64,000 bases of DNA, taken from positions 1 to 64,000 of IMG/VR virus record IMGVR_UViG_3300036715_001865; one strand, given 5' to 3'. This DNA is from a virus. Below the pieces are notes generated by a model, which saw only the letters and a list, made by a program, of their open reading frames with translations, had not been told where the DNA came from and did no database searches. The position numbers and the translations under genes are program-made. Of this stretch, positions 8,253-17,013 are shown one piece after another. Positions within the stretch are counted from its first letter, which is position 1. Every line of letters starts with the position of its first letter.

Positions 8253-8354
8253 TCGTAAACTTTTTCATTTACGACTTGATTATTTTACTACAAAAGCAAA
8301 ATAAAAACAACATGAGGACAGATAAATATCTGTTGTATGGGAGCCTCTCTCCCA
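8253..8354 (-). promoter_or_regulatory. Structured leader of gp32 mRNA (possible autoregulatory operator)
   Basis: Three hairpins lie within 100 bases upstream of gene 32: TGGGAG/CTCCCA (8338-8354), ACAGATA/TATCTGT (8318-8333) and TCGTAAA/TTTACGA (8253-8274), separated by A/T-rich single-stranded stretches. T4 gp32 represses its own translation by binding a structured leader plus unstructured A/U tract; this leader has the same parts. The pairing is seen; the function is inferred. Confidence 0.5.
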
Positions 8355-8375
8355 ACCAATTGTAAATTGATATTG

Positions 8376-8383
8376 TATTTATA
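8376..8383 (-). promoter_or_regulatory. Late promoter core for gene 32
   Basis: Exact TATAAATA on the minus strand, about 175 nt before the gp32 start and upstream of the leader hairpins. It gives a late transcript that keeps the structured leader. Confidence 0.6.
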
Positions 8384-8406
8384 AGATATAACTGTTGGGT
8401 TACCTA

Positions 8407-9540
8407 TTATTCCCAAAAATATACCACATTGACACCAGTAACAAAATATTGCTTATAATCTGCAGGTGCATTATTATAATTATCTGCATCTACTGTTTTA
8501 CCACCTCTATCATAGTGACCTTCTACATTTACCATCCAGTGCCCATCGTGCCAATTTATACCTGCATTGATATCTTTAAAATATGCCCCTTGTGGAAATG
8601 TTGATGGTAATCGAGATTTATAATTATTATAGTTAAAACGCAAGGCTATGTTGTCAGTCACATCATATTCAACAGTTGTAGATGTACCTATAGCGATTTT
8701 ATCTAGTTGTGTCCAATTTACCCCAACTCGTTTGAACAGTTGTGTTTCAAAAGACATTGTCCAATCATCATATTTCCATTCAATTCCCTGATGAGTACCC
8801 TCGGCAATGATTGTTGATGGGTGTCTACTATCAACCAATATATTATTAGCAGCAAGACCATTAGGGTAATTTAATTCAAATCGCTCCCAACTAAATAGTG
8901 TTCGAATACTATACTCTGGAATTTCGTATTGCAAAGTAATTAATGGGTGGCCGAATGACATAGTCATTGGTCCAAGATTCTTACTAGTCCAGGCTTGACC
9001 ATCTTTAATGGGGTCAGCTACAACAGGTTTATCTAGTATAGTGGTTATTAATAAATTCTTATATTGAATATCTATACCAACCCCATTACCACTGGTGATT
9101 GTTTGTCCTAATTGATCCCAATAAATAGACTGCGGCTGAAAAACTCCTTGTCTAGTAAGAGGGTTGACTCTAGTGGAACTATATAAAGACCCATTATGTC
9201 TTAATTTTCCTAGTTTTGTGGTGACAACCAAATCATCTATAGGGATGGGCAATATATAATTCAACTGTGCAAATACCATTGCACTACTAAAGGTGGTACC
9301 ATACTTATACTGGTTAAAGAAAGTAAGATTGTCTGCAAATTTGATTGAGGTAGTAAGCCCTAATTCTGGGGACGATTTAATGTTTGAATATTTCACATTA
9401 GAGTTAATCTGCTTCCACCCCACATACCCACTAACATCCACCTGCACTCTATCAAATAATTCAAATTGTTGTGCTTCAACGACTGTACACAACATTCCCC
9501 ACATTATGATTATTGCTGTCAATAATCGGACTATATACAT
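8407..9540 (-). CDS. Phage-encoded outer-membrane porin-like beta-barrel
   Basis: 377 residues. A signal peptide (MYIVRLLTAIIIMWGMLCTVVEA) is followed by a mature part made of alternating-hydrophobicity strands typical of Gram-negative porins (for example VDVSGYVGWKQI, ITTILDKPVV, ALRFNYNNYKS, WMVNVEGHYDRGG). The last strand ends VVYFWE rather than in the usual terminal aromatic residue, so recognition by the host Bam machinery may be altered. It overlaps the PstS-like gene by 10 nt and ends a three-gene segment led by a late-promoter variant. Porins occur in some marine phages (PhoE-like). Late expression could mean receptor masking, altered envelope permeability, or nutrient uptake with its partner. 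Confidence 0.75.
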   Translation of the reverse strand: MYIVRLLTAIIIMWGMLCTVVEAQQFELFDRVQVDVSGYVGWKQINSNVKYSNIKSSPELGLTTSIKFADNLTFFNQYKYGTTFSSAMVFAQLNYILPIPIDDLVVTTKLGKLRHNGSLYSSTRVNPLTRQGVFQPQSIYWDQLGQTITSGNGVGIDIQYKNLLITTILDKPVVADPIKDGQAWTSKNLGPMTMSFGHPLITLQYEIPEYSIRTLFSWERFELNYPNGLAANNILVDSRHPSTIIAEGTHQGIEWKYDDWTMSFETQLFKRVGVNWTQLDKIAIGTSTTVEYDVTDNIALRFNYNNYKSRLPSTFPQGAYFKDINAGINWHDGHWMVNVEGHYDRGGKTVDADNYNNAPADYKQYFVTGVNVVYFWE

Positions 9541-9998
9541 CCTTTTAAGTCCTCGTCACATATGTGGATAATTTTTCCATTTAATAGTAATTCATAATTA
9601 ACATATCCAATAGAGCCTGGATGTGATTGTATAGCTATTAACATTTTTTGGTCATTTGTTACTTCTGTTACTGGGACTGCTCTTGCTGTATTAGTTGCTG
9701 ATAGAATACTTTGGGTGTATCTATATACGGACATATTTAACACCTGAGTTACAAAAATTTTATGTTCTATTGAGTCCAACGGTTTAGTAAACACAGTAAT
9801 TGCATCACCATTGGACCAACGTGTGTCCTTTAGTGTGAAAATACGCTGCACAGTAATTCTACGCATTCGAATATTGCTTCCAATATTGTAATTCGAAAAA
9901 ACGATAGTAGCCCCTTCGTCATCTGCATGTGTAGGATATACAACAAGTGATAACAATATAGTGATTACCATAACCAACACTACCCAAATAATTTTCAC
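9531..9998 (-). CDS. Small PstS-like periplasmic binding domain protein
   Basis: 155 residues starting with GTG directly after the previous stop. A signal peptide ends at THA-DD (about residue 25). The mature part follows the short phosphate-ABC-substrate-binding pattern: TVQRIFTLKDTRWSNGDAIT, then VNDQKMLIAIQS-type spacing and PGSIGYVNYE, equivalent to the family motifs IFLGKxxxWxxGxxI and PGAIGYV. Two cysteines near the C-terminus (residues about 148 and 154) could form a disulphide. Bacterial members of this short family are often next to porin genes, as here. It may bind phosphate or a related anion, but the ligand residues cannot be confirmed by eye. Confidence 0.6.
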   Translation of the reverse strand: MKIIWVVLVMVITILLSLVVYPTHADDEGATIVFSNYNIGSNIRMRRITVQRIFTLKDTRWSNGDAITVFTKPLDSIEHKIFVTQVLNMSVYRYTQSILSATNTARAVPVTEVTNDQKMLIAIQSHPGSIGYVNYELLLNGKIIHICDEDLKGCI

Positions 9999-10448
9999 TT
10001 ATTTGTCCTTCATTCGAGTTCTATTATACATCTGACTAACAGAATTATCTAATTCATCCACCCGATGTGATAGATTAGTTATAGATTCTTGTGTATGTGT
10101 AGCTTCTGTATCTGTTTTGGCTTGATTTAATTTATTAGATTCTTTTAATTCAGTTATATCCTTTTTTATTTGTTCTAGTATTAGATCAGTACTTACTTTC
10201 TGAGACATTACTTGTCCGTTTATATTATTCCAAGCTCCCAACACTGCTCCACCAACTGCTATAATAGCAAAGAACCCAGATGCTATTTGAGAAAGGGTAA
10301 ATGTTAATTTATCCCCAGTTGGTGGAGAATTAACTGAAGTGCTGCGAGAATCTGTCATATTTCTTGTGATGATATCCATCCGTTCTAACAATCTATCTAT
10401 TTGCTCAGATGATTGCCCATTGTTGGTAGGGGGATGATTGCCAGCCAT
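9999..10448 (-). CDS. Single-pass membrane protein with C-terminal coiled coil
   Basis: 149 residues. A polar N-terminal 45 residues is followed by one membrane segment (about 50-75: IASGFFAIIAVGGAVLGAW). A long coiled coil with regular hydrophobic spacing then follows (about 85-140: ILEQIKKDITELKESNKLN and ITNLSHRVDELDNSVSQ). The stop is immediately followed by the GTG of the PstS-like gene. Candidate roles are holin/antiholin or spanin-like function, or a virion-membrane tether. A late-promoter variant lies 30 nt upstream. Function unproven. Confidence 0.7.
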   Translation of the reverse strand: MAGNHPPTNNGQSSEQIDRLLERMDIITRNMTDSRSTSVNSPPTGDKLTFTLSQIASGFFAIIAVGGAVLGAWNNINGQVMSQKVSTDLILEQIKKDITELKESNKLNQAKTDTEATHTQESITNLSHRVDELDNSVSQMYNRTRMKDK

Positions 10449-10477
10449 AATAGTTCCTATGCATTACTTATTGTTTA

Positions 10478-10485
10478 TATTTATC
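10478..10485 (-). promoter_or_regulatory. Late promoter variant (GATAAATA)
   Basis: GATAAATA on the minus strand, 30 nt before the start of the membrane coiled-coil gene. It heads the segment that also encodes the PstS-like protein and the porin. Confidence 0.5.
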
Positions 10486-10520
10486 AATCTCTCTCGAATT
10501 TATCACATATTGACAGGCAC

Positions 10521-10548
10521 AAAAAAAGTAGCCTAGGCTACTTTTTTT
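10521..10548. terminator. Bidirectional terminator after the 775-residue tail fibre
   Basis: A 28-bp perfect palindrome: seven A, GTAGCC, GGCTAC, seven T. It forms a strong stem with a U tract in either direction, placed between the tail-fibre gene and the membrane-protein segment. Confidence 0.9.
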
Positions 10549-10566
10549 GTTGTTCGTGATATTATC

Positions 10567-12894
10567 TTACCACTCGTGTAATATTGTACCGTCACATATA
10601 AACGACAATGTTGTATTTGAATTTGCAGTAACATCAATAACTGGTGGTGTAGTTGCCCAACTAAACACAGTTGGGTCATAGGTCAGCACATGTCCACCTA
10701 CACTATCTTGTCTAACCATTATAATGACAATAGCACCTGCAATTAAATTGGTTGGAGCTGATAATATTGCATCTCCAGTAAGAGTCAACATTGCAAATGT
10801 TCCTTGAGATAAATCCCATAACACAGTTGGTGCCTCAACTAGAGTTAACACTTGATGGCTAAGAGCCTTTGTTGAAACTGCACCAAATATTACATTTGAA
10901 GTAGTGCTAATATTTTGTGGTAATGTTAATGTTGTATTGCCAGCAGTATGTGTAACATTAACTTGATCGGTAGTACCTACAATGTTTTTATATTCCCATA
11001 CTGATGCAGAAGCATTACTAACAGTTAAGAATTGATTAGTAGCTCCATCAACAGTTAAACCTGTTCCACCGTAAATTGGAGCAACCGCAGTTCCATTCCA
11101 AGTACCAGCAGTTATAGTACCAACTGTTGATATAGATGTTTGTCCAGTGTAATCACTTGCAATGTCCAAAGTTGGATTGCCAGCAACACCATCAGCATCC
11201 GAAACAGTAATTCTTGCTGTTGTACCCGTAATGTTTCTCGTAACCCAAGTATCAGCTGCAGAACGAACTGTTAATCCAGTAGTTGCAATACCTTCCACAG
11301 CAGCTAAGTCATTTGTTAAACCAAATGTCATATTGCCTGCAATTCCATCAGCATTTGTGATATTAAAACCTTCAGTTGGCGCGACCAATGAACGAGTTAC
11401 CCAAGTATCAGCTGCAGAACGAACTGTTAATCCAGTTGTTGTAATATTTTCAACAGCAGCTAAGTCATTTGTTAAACCAAATGTCACATTACCTGCAACA
11501 CCGTCTGCATTGGTAATATTAATACCTTCAGTTGGTGCGACCAATGAACGAGTTACCCAAGTATCAGCTGCAGAACGAACTGTTAATCCAGTTGTTGTGA
11601 TGCCTTCAACAGCAGCTAAGTCATTTGTTAAACCAAATGTCATATTACCAGCAATACCATCAGCATTGGTGATGTTAAAACCAGTTGCTGGTGCAACTAA
11701 TGAACGAGCAATACCAGTATGATTGGTATCCATGACAACCAAACCACCTGTAGTAGCAGTTAATGTATCCAAGAAAGTATTTTCACTTGTTGTTAAGTGA
11801 AGGGTCATATCTGTGCTATGTGCACCAGCAGAAGTAAATCTTGGATCATTATCACCAACAACAATTGGGTCTGCAGGATCCACAGCTGCAACACTCAAAC
11901 GAGCAGTTCCAGGGTTTGTGGATGTCATTGGGTCATTAACAGTATTCAAGAATAATGTTGATGGGCGCAATAAAATAGTATGCTTGTCAACAACAGCAGC
12001 AACAGGAATTGGAGTAAGAGGTAAATCAGGTGTTAAATATCCATTAATGTCTACATATAACGGAGCATTTACTCCTGCACTGGTCCAATCCCAAGCAATG
12101 TTTTCAATAAGACCTTCTAATGTAACATTAACAATGCTACCCATTGGAGCACTATAATCAACAATACCATAGGTTCCGTTGTCCACCAAATAATTGTTGG
12201 TAACAGATACCTTATTAAAATCAACAAATCTCACAATTGTAAATGCAGGAATATTACTCATTGCCTCTGCTTCAATTACAATACTTCCCATTTTCACGTG
12301 TGAACTGGAAGCAATACCCGTAACGGCCAGGTCTTCAGTGGTAAAGAATGTTCCGCCACTTTTAGTAATAGGTTTACCAGTAACAGCATCAAAAACTAAT
12401 GCACCAGAATTGATGTCACAATTGCTCAAACTACCAACTTGTGTTCCAGTAAACACAGGAGCATTTATACTCATACTAACAATTACAGACCCACCATTTA
12501 ATTGTGCCGCAAATAAACGAATTTTACGAATCCAACTTGAACCTGACCACACTTTAAACGTGTTAGTCAATGTGTCAAACCAAGTTTGTCCAGCTTGTGG
12601 AGTGGATGGTGCAACTTGTGATTCCACAGGTGCTAACGTTGTATGTCCAAACGTTCTTACCCCAGTAAGAATATTGATATCAAAATATAACCAATAATTA
12701 ATACCACTGACGAACGGCCCTGCCCACGCATTAGTAACGGTCATGCGTTCTGTCAATAGATAATTACTATCACCATCAGCAAAGGTAGCAATTAAAGTAT
12801 CTGCTGGTGGGATGGATAAGCTGACTTTGCCACCTGAAAGACTTAAAAAATTTGTAGGTACTCGAATAAGCCCTTGTCTAAAATGTGTTTTCAT
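10567..12894 (-). CDS. Tail fibre with tandem 52-residue repeats
   Basis: 775 residues; GGAG precedes ATG 12894. The N-terminal module (about 1-140: RQGLIRVPTNFL, then WLYFDINILTGVRTFG, WFDTLTNTFKVWSGSSW) is paralogous to that of the 1062-residue fibre upstream and probably docks to the baseplate or a proximal fibre. The middle holds three nearly identical 52-residue repeats (motif NADGVAGN then GLTVRSAADTWVTR, about 395-555). The C-terminus (LTLVEAPTVLWDLSQGTF) is a common phage fibre tip pattern. The terminator after it marks the end of the fibre operon. The fibre is probably trimeric; the receptor is unknown. Confidence 0.85.
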   Translation of the reverse strand: MKTHFRQGLIRVPTNFLSLSGGKVSLSIPPADTLIATFADGDSNYLLTERMTVTNAWAGPFVSGINYWLYFDINILTGVRTFGHTTLAPVESQVAPSTPQAGQTWFDTLTNTFKVWSGSSWIRKIRLFAAQLNGGSVIVSMSINAPVFTGTQVGSLSNCDINSGALVFDAVTGKPITKSGGTFFTTEDLAVTGIASSSHVKMGSIVIEAEAMSNIPAFTIVRFVDFNKVSVTNNYLVDNGTYGIVDYSAPMGSIVNVTLEGLIENIAWDWTSAGVNAPLYVDINGYLTPDLPLTPIPVAAVVDKHTILLRPSTLFLNTVNDPMTSTNPGTARLSVAAVDPADPIVVGDNDPRFTSAGAHSTDMTLHLTTSENTFLDTLTATTGGLVVMDTNHTGIARSLVAPATGFNITNADGIAGNMTFGLTNDLAAVEGITTTGLTVRSAADTWVTRSLVAPTEGINITNADGVAGNVTFGLTNDLAAVENITTTGLTVRSAADTWVTRSLVAPTEGFNITNADGIAGNMTFGLTNDLAAVEGIATTGLTVRSAADTWVTRNITGTTARITVSDADGVAGNPTLDIASDYTGQTSISTVGTITAGTWNGTAVAPIYGGTGLTVDGATNQFLTVSNASASVWEYKNIVGTTDQVNVTHTAGNTTLTLPQNISTTSNVIFGAVSTKALSHQVLTLVEAPTVLWDLSQGTFAMLTLTGDAILSAPTNLIAGAIVIIMVRQDSVGGHVLTYDPTVFSWATTPPVIDVTANSNTTLSFICDGTILHEW
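11241..11708. repeat. Three tandem repeats of about 156 bp inside a tail-fibre gene
   Basis: Near-identical units of about 156 bp recur with boundaries at the sequence ACCCAAGTATCAGCTGCAG (near 11243, 11399 and 11555). Differences are mostly single bases. They encode the 52-residue fibre shaft repeats and offer sites for length change by recombination. Confidence 0.9.
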
Positions 12895-12924
12895 TAATTT
12901 TCTCCATTATTGAAATGATGCAAG

Positions 12925-12932
12925 TATTTATC
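12925..12932 (-). promoter_or_regulatory. Late promoter variant (GATAAATA)
   Basis: GATAAATA on the minus strand, 31 nt before the 775-residue tail fibre start. Confidence 0.5.
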
Positions 12933-12969
12933 GTCAGTGGGTAAGTATTTAAGATATTTTAAAATTTTA

Positions 12970-15900
12970 TTACGCATAATGTGCCCAAGTTGATGTTGGT
13001 TGATAAATTGAACCTAAACTTGTGGTGGTAATCGATATATCTATGCAATTAATTTCTGTTGGAGTGTCAACTTTCAAAACTCCCATCATAACAACATCTC
13101 CAACATCTATTCCAATATGAGTCATAGAGGCTCCTCTATTAACTACTCCCACATTACTATCTTGTGCAAAGTCTATTTGACACAATGTTCCTTTATTTTC
13201 AACAATAACAAATACAGATATCGCATTTGTTGGTGCAGCAATGTTCGGAACTACTGTACGAACCGCTTTGGTTGTATAATACAATGATGATGCAGTACAC
13301 TGTATAGCAGATACATGGCGGTCAAATACATATATATCAGAAGATACATCTGTAAGCAATGTTGTTGGAACAAGAGTTTTTGTATATAATGATATTGGAT
13401 ATGGACATACGGATTGTGCTCCTTTTGAAGATCCAATAGCCACACTATTATTACCTCTTGCAGAAATTTGTGTCCACTCGTTTGATCTACCTATTTGGAT
13501 AAATTTATCACTATCAATTAAACTACCAGTTCCTAATTGTCCAAAGTTATTGCGTCCACATGCCCATATAGTTCCATCATATTGTGTTACCATTATATGC
13601 CCATATCCACACACAACTGACGAGTAATTAGTATAGCGGGGGTTGTCTGCTATAGTTCCACCTCTTATCATAACAGTAGAGTCGCCCACAATTCCATTCC
13701 CAAATACTCCAGTATCATTACCTCCTGACACATACAACTCACCTGAACTGGTTACTGCCGCCGTTATAATATCTCCACATGCAACAGAAACAATAGGCGT
13801 GACCATAGTATCCACAATACCCAACAATGGCCAAATTACAACTGATGAATTACCTAAAGTTCCATTCCCAAGTTGGCCTCTGCTATTATCACCCCAAGTT
13901 GCTACATCGTTGTATATGCCACTAATTGCCGCATTGTGAAGTGACCCACAAGATATTGCAGTCCAACCAATTGGTTCCGACAAATTGGTTTGGACAAATA
14001 TATTAGAATCCCCCACAATCCCATCCCCCAACTGCCAAAAATTGTTGCTACCACAGGTCATAATATATCCAACAGATGTACCAACGATACAAACTGAGTG
14101 GTCTGTTCCACCTGCTACATGTATAACTTTATTATCCCAACTAATATTTGGTGAAGTAATGGTTACTAATGTAGGGACGGCAACATATGTATCTATAATA
14201 CCCAATCCCAACTGCCCCATGTTATTTGATCCAAATGTCCACAGTGTTCCATCAGTTTTGACTGCCAATGTGTGGTAATCTCCACAAGACACAAACGACC
14301 AATCTGTCTCTAAATTAACTTGTATGGGATAAACTTCCTGATTAGGATATGGGCTTTCTCCACCACCTTCTAATGGGATTCCTAATTGTCCATAATCATT
14401 ATTTCCCCAAGCCCACATTGTTCCATCTTGTGCAATCGCCACAGTATGAGCTAAACCACTAGATACTACAGACCACATTTTATCATGTAGTGGAAGGACT
14501 GAACCTAGTTGGTTATCATACTTAGTTATTAATGAAGCACCAAGCGTGTAAGTAGGAGCACCAGCAGATAAGTGCCAAGGTGTGGATTTATATACAAATG
14601 GTCCATTACCGATTTGACCACTGTCATTATCTCCAAATGTCCATACCCCATTAGATGAGCCACCAACTGAAGGAAAAGCTATAGGAACAGTGTGGGCAGC
14701 AATAACCTGTCCTTTTGCTGTTACTGTTAATACTGGTACACTCGTAGCACTTCCGAAACTTCCAACATCTGTGTTCACAGTTGCTAATGTTGTTACAATA
14801 TTTGTAGTACCAGAACCGGTAACGTCTTGAGTTAGGTTAATAGTGTGTGGCACAATTGGAGTATTTGCCCATACTTCACCATTCCAAATTAAAGCATCAT
14901 TAATGGTTGGGGATGGAACGGTTACATCACCTAAACTACCTAACCCTCTATCAGCTAATTGATGAAGTTGGGTATGTACCGTTGTGCCGGTTAAAAATTT
15001 ATAAGAATCTGTAGTTATTATAGTAGATGGATGTGTTGCTGGATGTGTATATGGTTGCAATCTTGGATCATTATCTCCAACGGCTATTGGGTTATTGGCG
15101 TCAGTAGCTGGTAATGACAATTTGGTTATTCCAAACAATATATCTGTTGCTAGAGGCACACCACTTGTGCCATTATCACCTGTTTGTCCTTTATCGCCTA
15201 ATCCTTGATCAAAAAATATTGAAGTAGGTGATAATACACGGGCAACCGGTACTTTTCCAACTGGATGTATAATAGGGTCGACAAGGAATGGATCAGTTTC
15301 GGTTAATAGTCCGAATCCATCAATCCACAGTGCTGCACCAACATTAGTAAATGCCCACTGTGGGTTAGTAATAACACCTTGAACACACAATGTGCCAGTT
15401 TCCTGTTGTAGAATGTCTTCCATTGACATAGCAATCATGGTTGTTTGTGTATCGTTATATTGAGCTAACTGGATGTGCCCAAACTCTGTATATTTTACCA
15501 CTTGATATCTCGCAACATTTTCTAACGCAGATGCTGATATAATATTGGCTTCTAATCTAATAACATTTACTGGAGACCCATTAACAAAAAAATCATCTTC
15601 GGTAGTAAAAAATTTACCATTAACTCGTCTAATTGGAGCACCAACATTATCAATTAAAATTCTTCCTGTTATAACTCCAGGTGCAGATAATCCTACTTGA
15701 GTTCCGGCAAAGGAATGAGATGGGTCTGACCCCATACCTGTAAAAACATTATTCTTTACTTTTGCAGCAAACACCCTAATAACTTCTAACCACCCACCTA
15801 AGTAATATACATACATCAGTTTAGTTGTTGTATTGAACCAATGCTGCCCTTCAATTCCTATTGGAGGAATGCCACCAAATATAGGAGCTACTGTGGTTAT

Positions 15901-16158
15901 CCCAAATGTTCTTGTAGCTGTGCGCAGGTTAATATCCCAATATAGCCAAGTATCAACATTAACTTGTATAGGCCCCCATGCATTAGCAACATCGGAAGAT
16001 TCAGAGTGCAAATAATTTTCTGTTCCGTGTGAGAAGGTTACATCAGTTCTGCCATTACTGGTCAATAACGAAACATATGCACCAGTTCTAGCTAAGAAAG
16101 ATTGTTGTGTTTGAAACAGTGGATATGTGATAATCCCTTGTTGGAAGTCTATATTCAT
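12970..16158 (-). CDS. Tail fibre carrying a seven-blade RCC1-type beta-propeller
   Basis: 1062 residues. The N-terminal module (1-140) is paralogous to that of the neighbouring 775-residue fibre. The shaft includes a short collagen-like stretch (GDKGQTGDNGTSG). Residues about 505-905 contain seven RCC1 signatures: GDNDSGQIGNG, GNNDYGQLGI, GSNNMGQLGLG, GSNNFWQLGDG, GDNSRGQLGNG, GGNDTGVFGNG and GRNNFGQLGTG. Each is about 50-60 residues apart and is preceded by CG(D/S)xHT-like segments. Seven copies match a complete RCC1 propeller. A C-terminal beta domain follows. The propeller is probably a receptor-binding head. Late-promoter variant CATAAATA lies 28 nt upstream. Confidence 0.88.
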   Translation of the reverse strand: MNIDFQQGIITYPLFQTQQSFLARTGAYVSLLTSNGRTDVTFSHGTENYLHSESSDVANAWGPIQVNVDTWLYWDINLRTATRTFGITTVAPIFGGIPPIGIEGQHWFNTTTKLMYVYYLGGWLEVIRVFAAKVKNNVFTGMGSDPSHSFAGTQVGLSAPGVITGRILIDNVGAPIRRVNGKFFTTEDDFFVNGSPVNVIRLEANIISASALENVARYQVVKYTEFGHIQLAQYNDTQTTMIAMSMEDILQQETGTLCVQGVITNPQWAFTNVGAALWIDGFGLLTETDPFLVDPIIHPVGKVPVARVLSPTSIFFDQGLGDKGQTGDNGTSGVPLATDILFGITKLSLPATDANNPIAVGDNDPRLQPYTHPATHPSTIITTDSYKFLTGTTVHTQLHQLADRGLGSLGDVTVPSPTINDALIWNGEVWANTPIVPHTINLTQDVTGSGTTNIVTTLATVNTDVGSFGSATSVPVLTVTAKGQVIAAHTVPIAFPSVGGSSNGVWTFGDNDSGQIGNGPFVYKSTPWHLSAGAPTYTLGASLITKYDNQLGSVLPLHDKMWSVVSSGLAHTVAIAQDGTMWAWGNNDYGQLGIPLEGGGESPYPNQEVYPIQVNLETDWSFVSCGDYHTLAVKTDGTLWTFGSNNMGQLGLGIIDTYVAVPTLVTITSPNISWDNKVIHVAGGTDHSVCIVGTSVGYIMTCGSNNFWQLGDGIVGDSNIFVQTNLSEPIGWTAISCGSLHNAAISGIYNDVATWGDNSRGQLGNGTLGNSSVVIWPLLGIVDTMVTPIVSVACGDIITAAVTSSGELYVSGGNDTGVFGNGIVGDSTVMIRGGTIADNPRYTNYSSVVCGYGHIMVTQYDGTIWACGRNNFGQLGTGSLIDSDKFIQIGRSNEWTQISARGNNSVAIGSSKGAQSVCPYPISLYTKTLVPTTLLTDVSSDIYVFDRHVSAIQCTASSLYYTTKAVRTVVPNIAAPTNAISVFVIVENKGTLCQIDFAQDSNVGVVNRGASMTHIGIDVGDVVMMGVLKVDTPTEINCIDISITTTSLGSIYQPTSTWAHYA

Positions 16159-16185
16159 AATTGATTGTCCTATAACAGTATATCA

Positions 16186-16193
16186 TATTTATG
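16186..16193 (-). promoter_or_regulatory. Late promoter variant (CATAAATA)
   Basis: CATAAATA on the minus strand, 28 nt before the RCC1 fibre start. Confidence 0.5.
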
Positions 16194-16215
16194 AATATAG
16201 GCGTAGAATGGTTAT

Positions 16216-16998
16216 TTACAAATAAGCACACAGTGCTCTTATTTCAACAGACCCACGTGTATATCCAGCTTGCAAAGCTGTGCACCCACTAAACAATGAC
16301 GACACCATAAAATACCACCACGTTTTTACCGTTTGGGTAATAACATGGTTACCGTTAGTTAGAGTAGCCAAATTAGCATTTGATGAATTGTATACTACTG
16401 TTGTATATTTTTTATCTAGTTCTGTTGCTGAGGTGGTGAGGGTAACTAGTGCATATGTTGCCGTCCCAGCGGTTGCAGCAATATACATTGGAATGGTATA
16501 CGATATTACCCACATTCCCACTGGTACTAATAATCCAGCAGCTGCTGGGACAGAATTTAACAAATAATACCAAGCATTAGCAGTTGTTCCTCCGGTGCCC
16601 CAAGTGGTGGTAGTATCCATGAATAAAACTGTCCACTTTTCTGGATTTAGTGGAAATCCAAGTGGGGATTTCATATTACTATAACTGGCTGCCGTTATGG
16701 TGTTATTTGTTAGTGTATAATCTGTCCCACCATAGACAGTTATCAAGGTAGTACTACCTGAATATGCTCCTATTGCTGTTACTATAAAATATTTTACAGT
16801 AGCTGATTGGGTTAGTTGTATTTTAGAGCCTAACGACAAGTATAAATTTGCATCATTTGGTAACAAAAACTGAAACGTTGGGGCATCAGAAAATGTATAT
16901 GAACACGTTGCTAATGGGATCCACATGAGGTATGCTGTTGTTTGGTTGGTATTATCTGGATAAGTTATACCTGTTGTTCCACTTATTGTTGTTGTCAT
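16216..16998 (-). CDS. Tail fibre / short structural protein (ISGTTGITYPD N-terminus)
   Basis: 260 residues with AGGATTATAAT before ATG 16998. It begins TTTISGTTGITYPDNTNQTT, a widely shared phage fibre N-terminal motif that also opens the next gene upstream (SIDGTNGITFPDSSIQNT), so the two dock in the same way. The remainder is a beta-rich, serine/threonine-rich domain without enzymatic motifs. It probably forms a short fibre or fibre tip with a carbohydrate-binding C-terminus. It belongs to the operon running 23401 to 16216. Confidence 0.75.
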   Translation of the reverse strand: MTTTISGTTGITYPDNTNQTTAYLMWIPLATCSYTFSDAPTFQFLLPNDANLYLSLGSKIQLTQSATVKYFIVTAIGAYSGSTTLITVYGGTDYTLTNNTITAASYSNMKSPLGFPLNPEKWTVLFMDTTTTWGTGGTTANAWYYLLNSVPAAAGLLVPVGMWVISYTIPMYIAATAGTATYALVTLTTSATELDKKYTTVVYNSSNANLATLTNGNHVITQTVKTWWYFMVSSLFSGCTALQAGYTRGSVEIRALCAYL

Positions 16999-17013
16999 AT
17001 TATAATCCTATTG

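Noticed and set aside
11162-11722. Plus-strand 186-codon ORF over the fibre repeats
   Set aside because: Shadow of the minus-strand tail-fibre repeats. It has no ribosome site and lies opposite a well-supported gene.
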